From Desulfobacteraceae bacterium (GTDB taxonomy: Bacteria; Desulfobacterota; Desulfobacteria; Desulfobacterales; UBA5616): a stretch of DNA of 13,870 bases. Position 1 is the first letter of the stretch, and each line of letters begins with the position of its first letter. The DNA lies in contig JAUXEW010000052.1 in assembly GCA_030620375.1 (NCBI GenBank), positions 1-13,870 on the forward strand, given 5' to 3'. Of the stretch, positions 13,421 to 13,870 are shown piece by piece. The notes below the pieces were generated by a model, which worked only from the letters and a program-made list of their open reading frames with translations, did no database searches and was not told the DNA's origin. The position numbers were made by a program, and so were the translations under genes.

Positions 13421-13492
13421 TGGTTCTTCTCCAAATTAGTTGGAGAAGAGGGTCCAAGGATTCAAGGGGTCAAGGATTCAAGGGTTTGTTTT
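13421..13492. repeat. Hairpin repeat, copy 2, with tandem 16-bp units
   Basis: A perfect 10-bp stem, TCTTCTCCAA (13425-13434) and TTGGAGAAGA (13440-13449), with loop ATTAG, is followed by two 16-bp tandem units, TCCAAGGATTCAAGGG (13453-13468) and GTCAAGGATTCAAGGG (13469-13484). It starts 7 bp after the E2 stop and matches 3012-3067, which has only one unit. The hairpin may also slow or end transcription after E2, though no T-run follows. Confidence 0.8.
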
Positions 13493-13686
13493 AGAGACTT
13501 TATCAGCGCCTTTAACATTCTTTCGCTTTCTGCTATATTAGAAGGAATAGACACAACCGATTTTCTTATCTGTGAAGTTAGACCGTATCTTTCTTCCTTT
13601 GGGAACTTTGCTGTTATTCTATATATCTCTAAACAGAGTTCGTATGACTTTTGTCAGACTTTCAAATCTTTGTAATTCTTTAGCAT
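13462..13686 (-). pseudogene. Four-helix-bundle protein (23S rRNA intervening-sequence/S23 family), broken
   Basis: Read on the minus strand from ATG at 13686: MLKNYKDLKV, stop (TGA, 13654-13656), then QKSYELCLEIYRITAKFPKE, ERYGLTSQIRKSVVSIPSNI, AESERMLKALIKSLKQ and a tail translated from the boundary repeat. The family reads roughly KDLKVWQKSYEL...FPKEERYGLTSQIRR...SIPSNIAEG. The TGA therefore replaces the conserved Trp (TGG to TGA). The part usually following NIAEG, about 40 residues, is missing: NIAE joins directly to the C-terminal ERMLKALIKSLK. No second frame break was found. Two independent lesions make this a pseudogene. Related proteins form pentameric four-helix bundles of unclear cellular function, often in rRNA intervening sequences; here the gene lies between inverted repeats after E2. 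Confidence 0.8.
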
Positions 13687-13772
13687 TGAGCGCTGATGGT
13701 TGCGCCTAACGGCCTGAAAAACCGCACTTCGTGTCACTTGAACCCTTGAATCCTTGACTCCTTGTACCCTCT

Positions 13773-13870
13773 GGGGTCACGCCTGCTCAATTGGAGATAA
13801 CCCATTTATTTTGCCTTAATTAACACCAACTAATCGGGAGATGATCCAGAATCGGAAAGTCCGACATACG
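13773..13870. other. Right edge, nothing recognised
   Basis: AT-rich stretch after the repeat-bounded unit. It contains TTAATTAA and an ATG near 13842 with GGGAG just upstream, which could start a gene beyond the window, but too few codons are visible to judge. Confidence 0.3.

Larger units (their letters stand above)
13421..13772. mobile_element. Repeat-bounded unit enclosing a decayed four-helix-bundle gene
   Basis: The unit is bounded by inverted copies of TCAAGGATTCAAGGGTT (13470-13486, complement at 13741-13757, perfect over 17 bp). Outer AGAGGGT-x-CAAGG segments are also in inverted orientation, the right one ending near 13772. The left boundary carries the TCTTCTCCAA hairpin found alone at 3012-3067. 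Inside is a broken four-helix-bundle gene. Inverted ends around a cargo gene plus a solitary end elsewhere suggest a dispersed or mobilisable unit; no transposase is present, so movement would depend on a source elsewhere. Confidence 0.5.

Noticed and set aside
13425..13449. Intrinsic terminator after the E2 gene
   Set aside because: The stem is perfect, but no T-run follows and the same hairpin occurs at 3016-3040 away from any gene end, so it is better read as part of a repeat.
13453..13757. CRISPR-like array from the repeated CAAGGATTCAAGGG units
   Set aside because: Only two tandem 16-bp units without spacers, plus an inverted copy; no cas genes and no regular spacing.

Overview
The window looks like chromosomal DNA of a strictly anaerobic member of the Desulfobacterota, most likely a sulfate-reducing Desulfobacterales. 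The basis is a fumarate-adding glycyl-radical enzyme of the hydrocarbon-activating type, a PspF/PspA/PspB/PspC set controlled from a sigma-54 promoter, moderate GC content, and several short palindromic repeat families in the gaps. The assignment comes from gene content only; no rRNA or other phylogenetic marker is present.

Left part, minus strand (1-4317). Reading leftward: pspF (4317-3277), a 352-bp gap full of repeat and gene debris, an alkyl/arylalkylsuccinate synthase catalytic subunit (assA-like, 2924-426), then the start of a short-chain dehydrogenase/reductase (362 to beyond base 1). The synthase keeps its catalytic Cys470 and radical Gly807. Neither small accessory subunits nor a radical-SAM activase are next to it.

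Centre, plus strand (4377-5890). Divergent from pspF lies pspA-pspB-pspC, the envelope-stress operon. A -24/-12 element sits just upstream of pspA and a spaced inverted repeat lies about 100 bp before the predicted transcription start. PspF probably activates pspABC from here and controls its own gene.

Right part, plus strand (6246-13414). A flavin-dependent nitronate monooxygenase/enoyl-reductase-like gene stands alone. It is followed by a 679-bp gap holding two different palindromic, MITE-like elements; the first has perfect 18-bp terminal inverted repeats and a perfect 6-bp flanking duplication. Then comes a 2-oxoacid/acetoin-dehydrogenase-type cluster in the order E1alpha-1, E1beta-1, E1alpha-2, E1beta-2, E2. 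The E1 pair is duplicated in tandem, the copies differ at active-site loops, one E2 follows, and no E3 is in the window. A plausible reading is two E1 enzymes of different specificity sharing one lipoyl E2 core.

Right end (13415-13870). A repeat-bounded unit carries a broken four-helix-bundle (S23/IVP-family) gene on the minus strand, with an in-frame TGA at an expected Trp codon and an internal deletion. One boundary repeat recurs near 3012-3067. No tRNA, rRNA, CRISPR array or transposase gene was seen.
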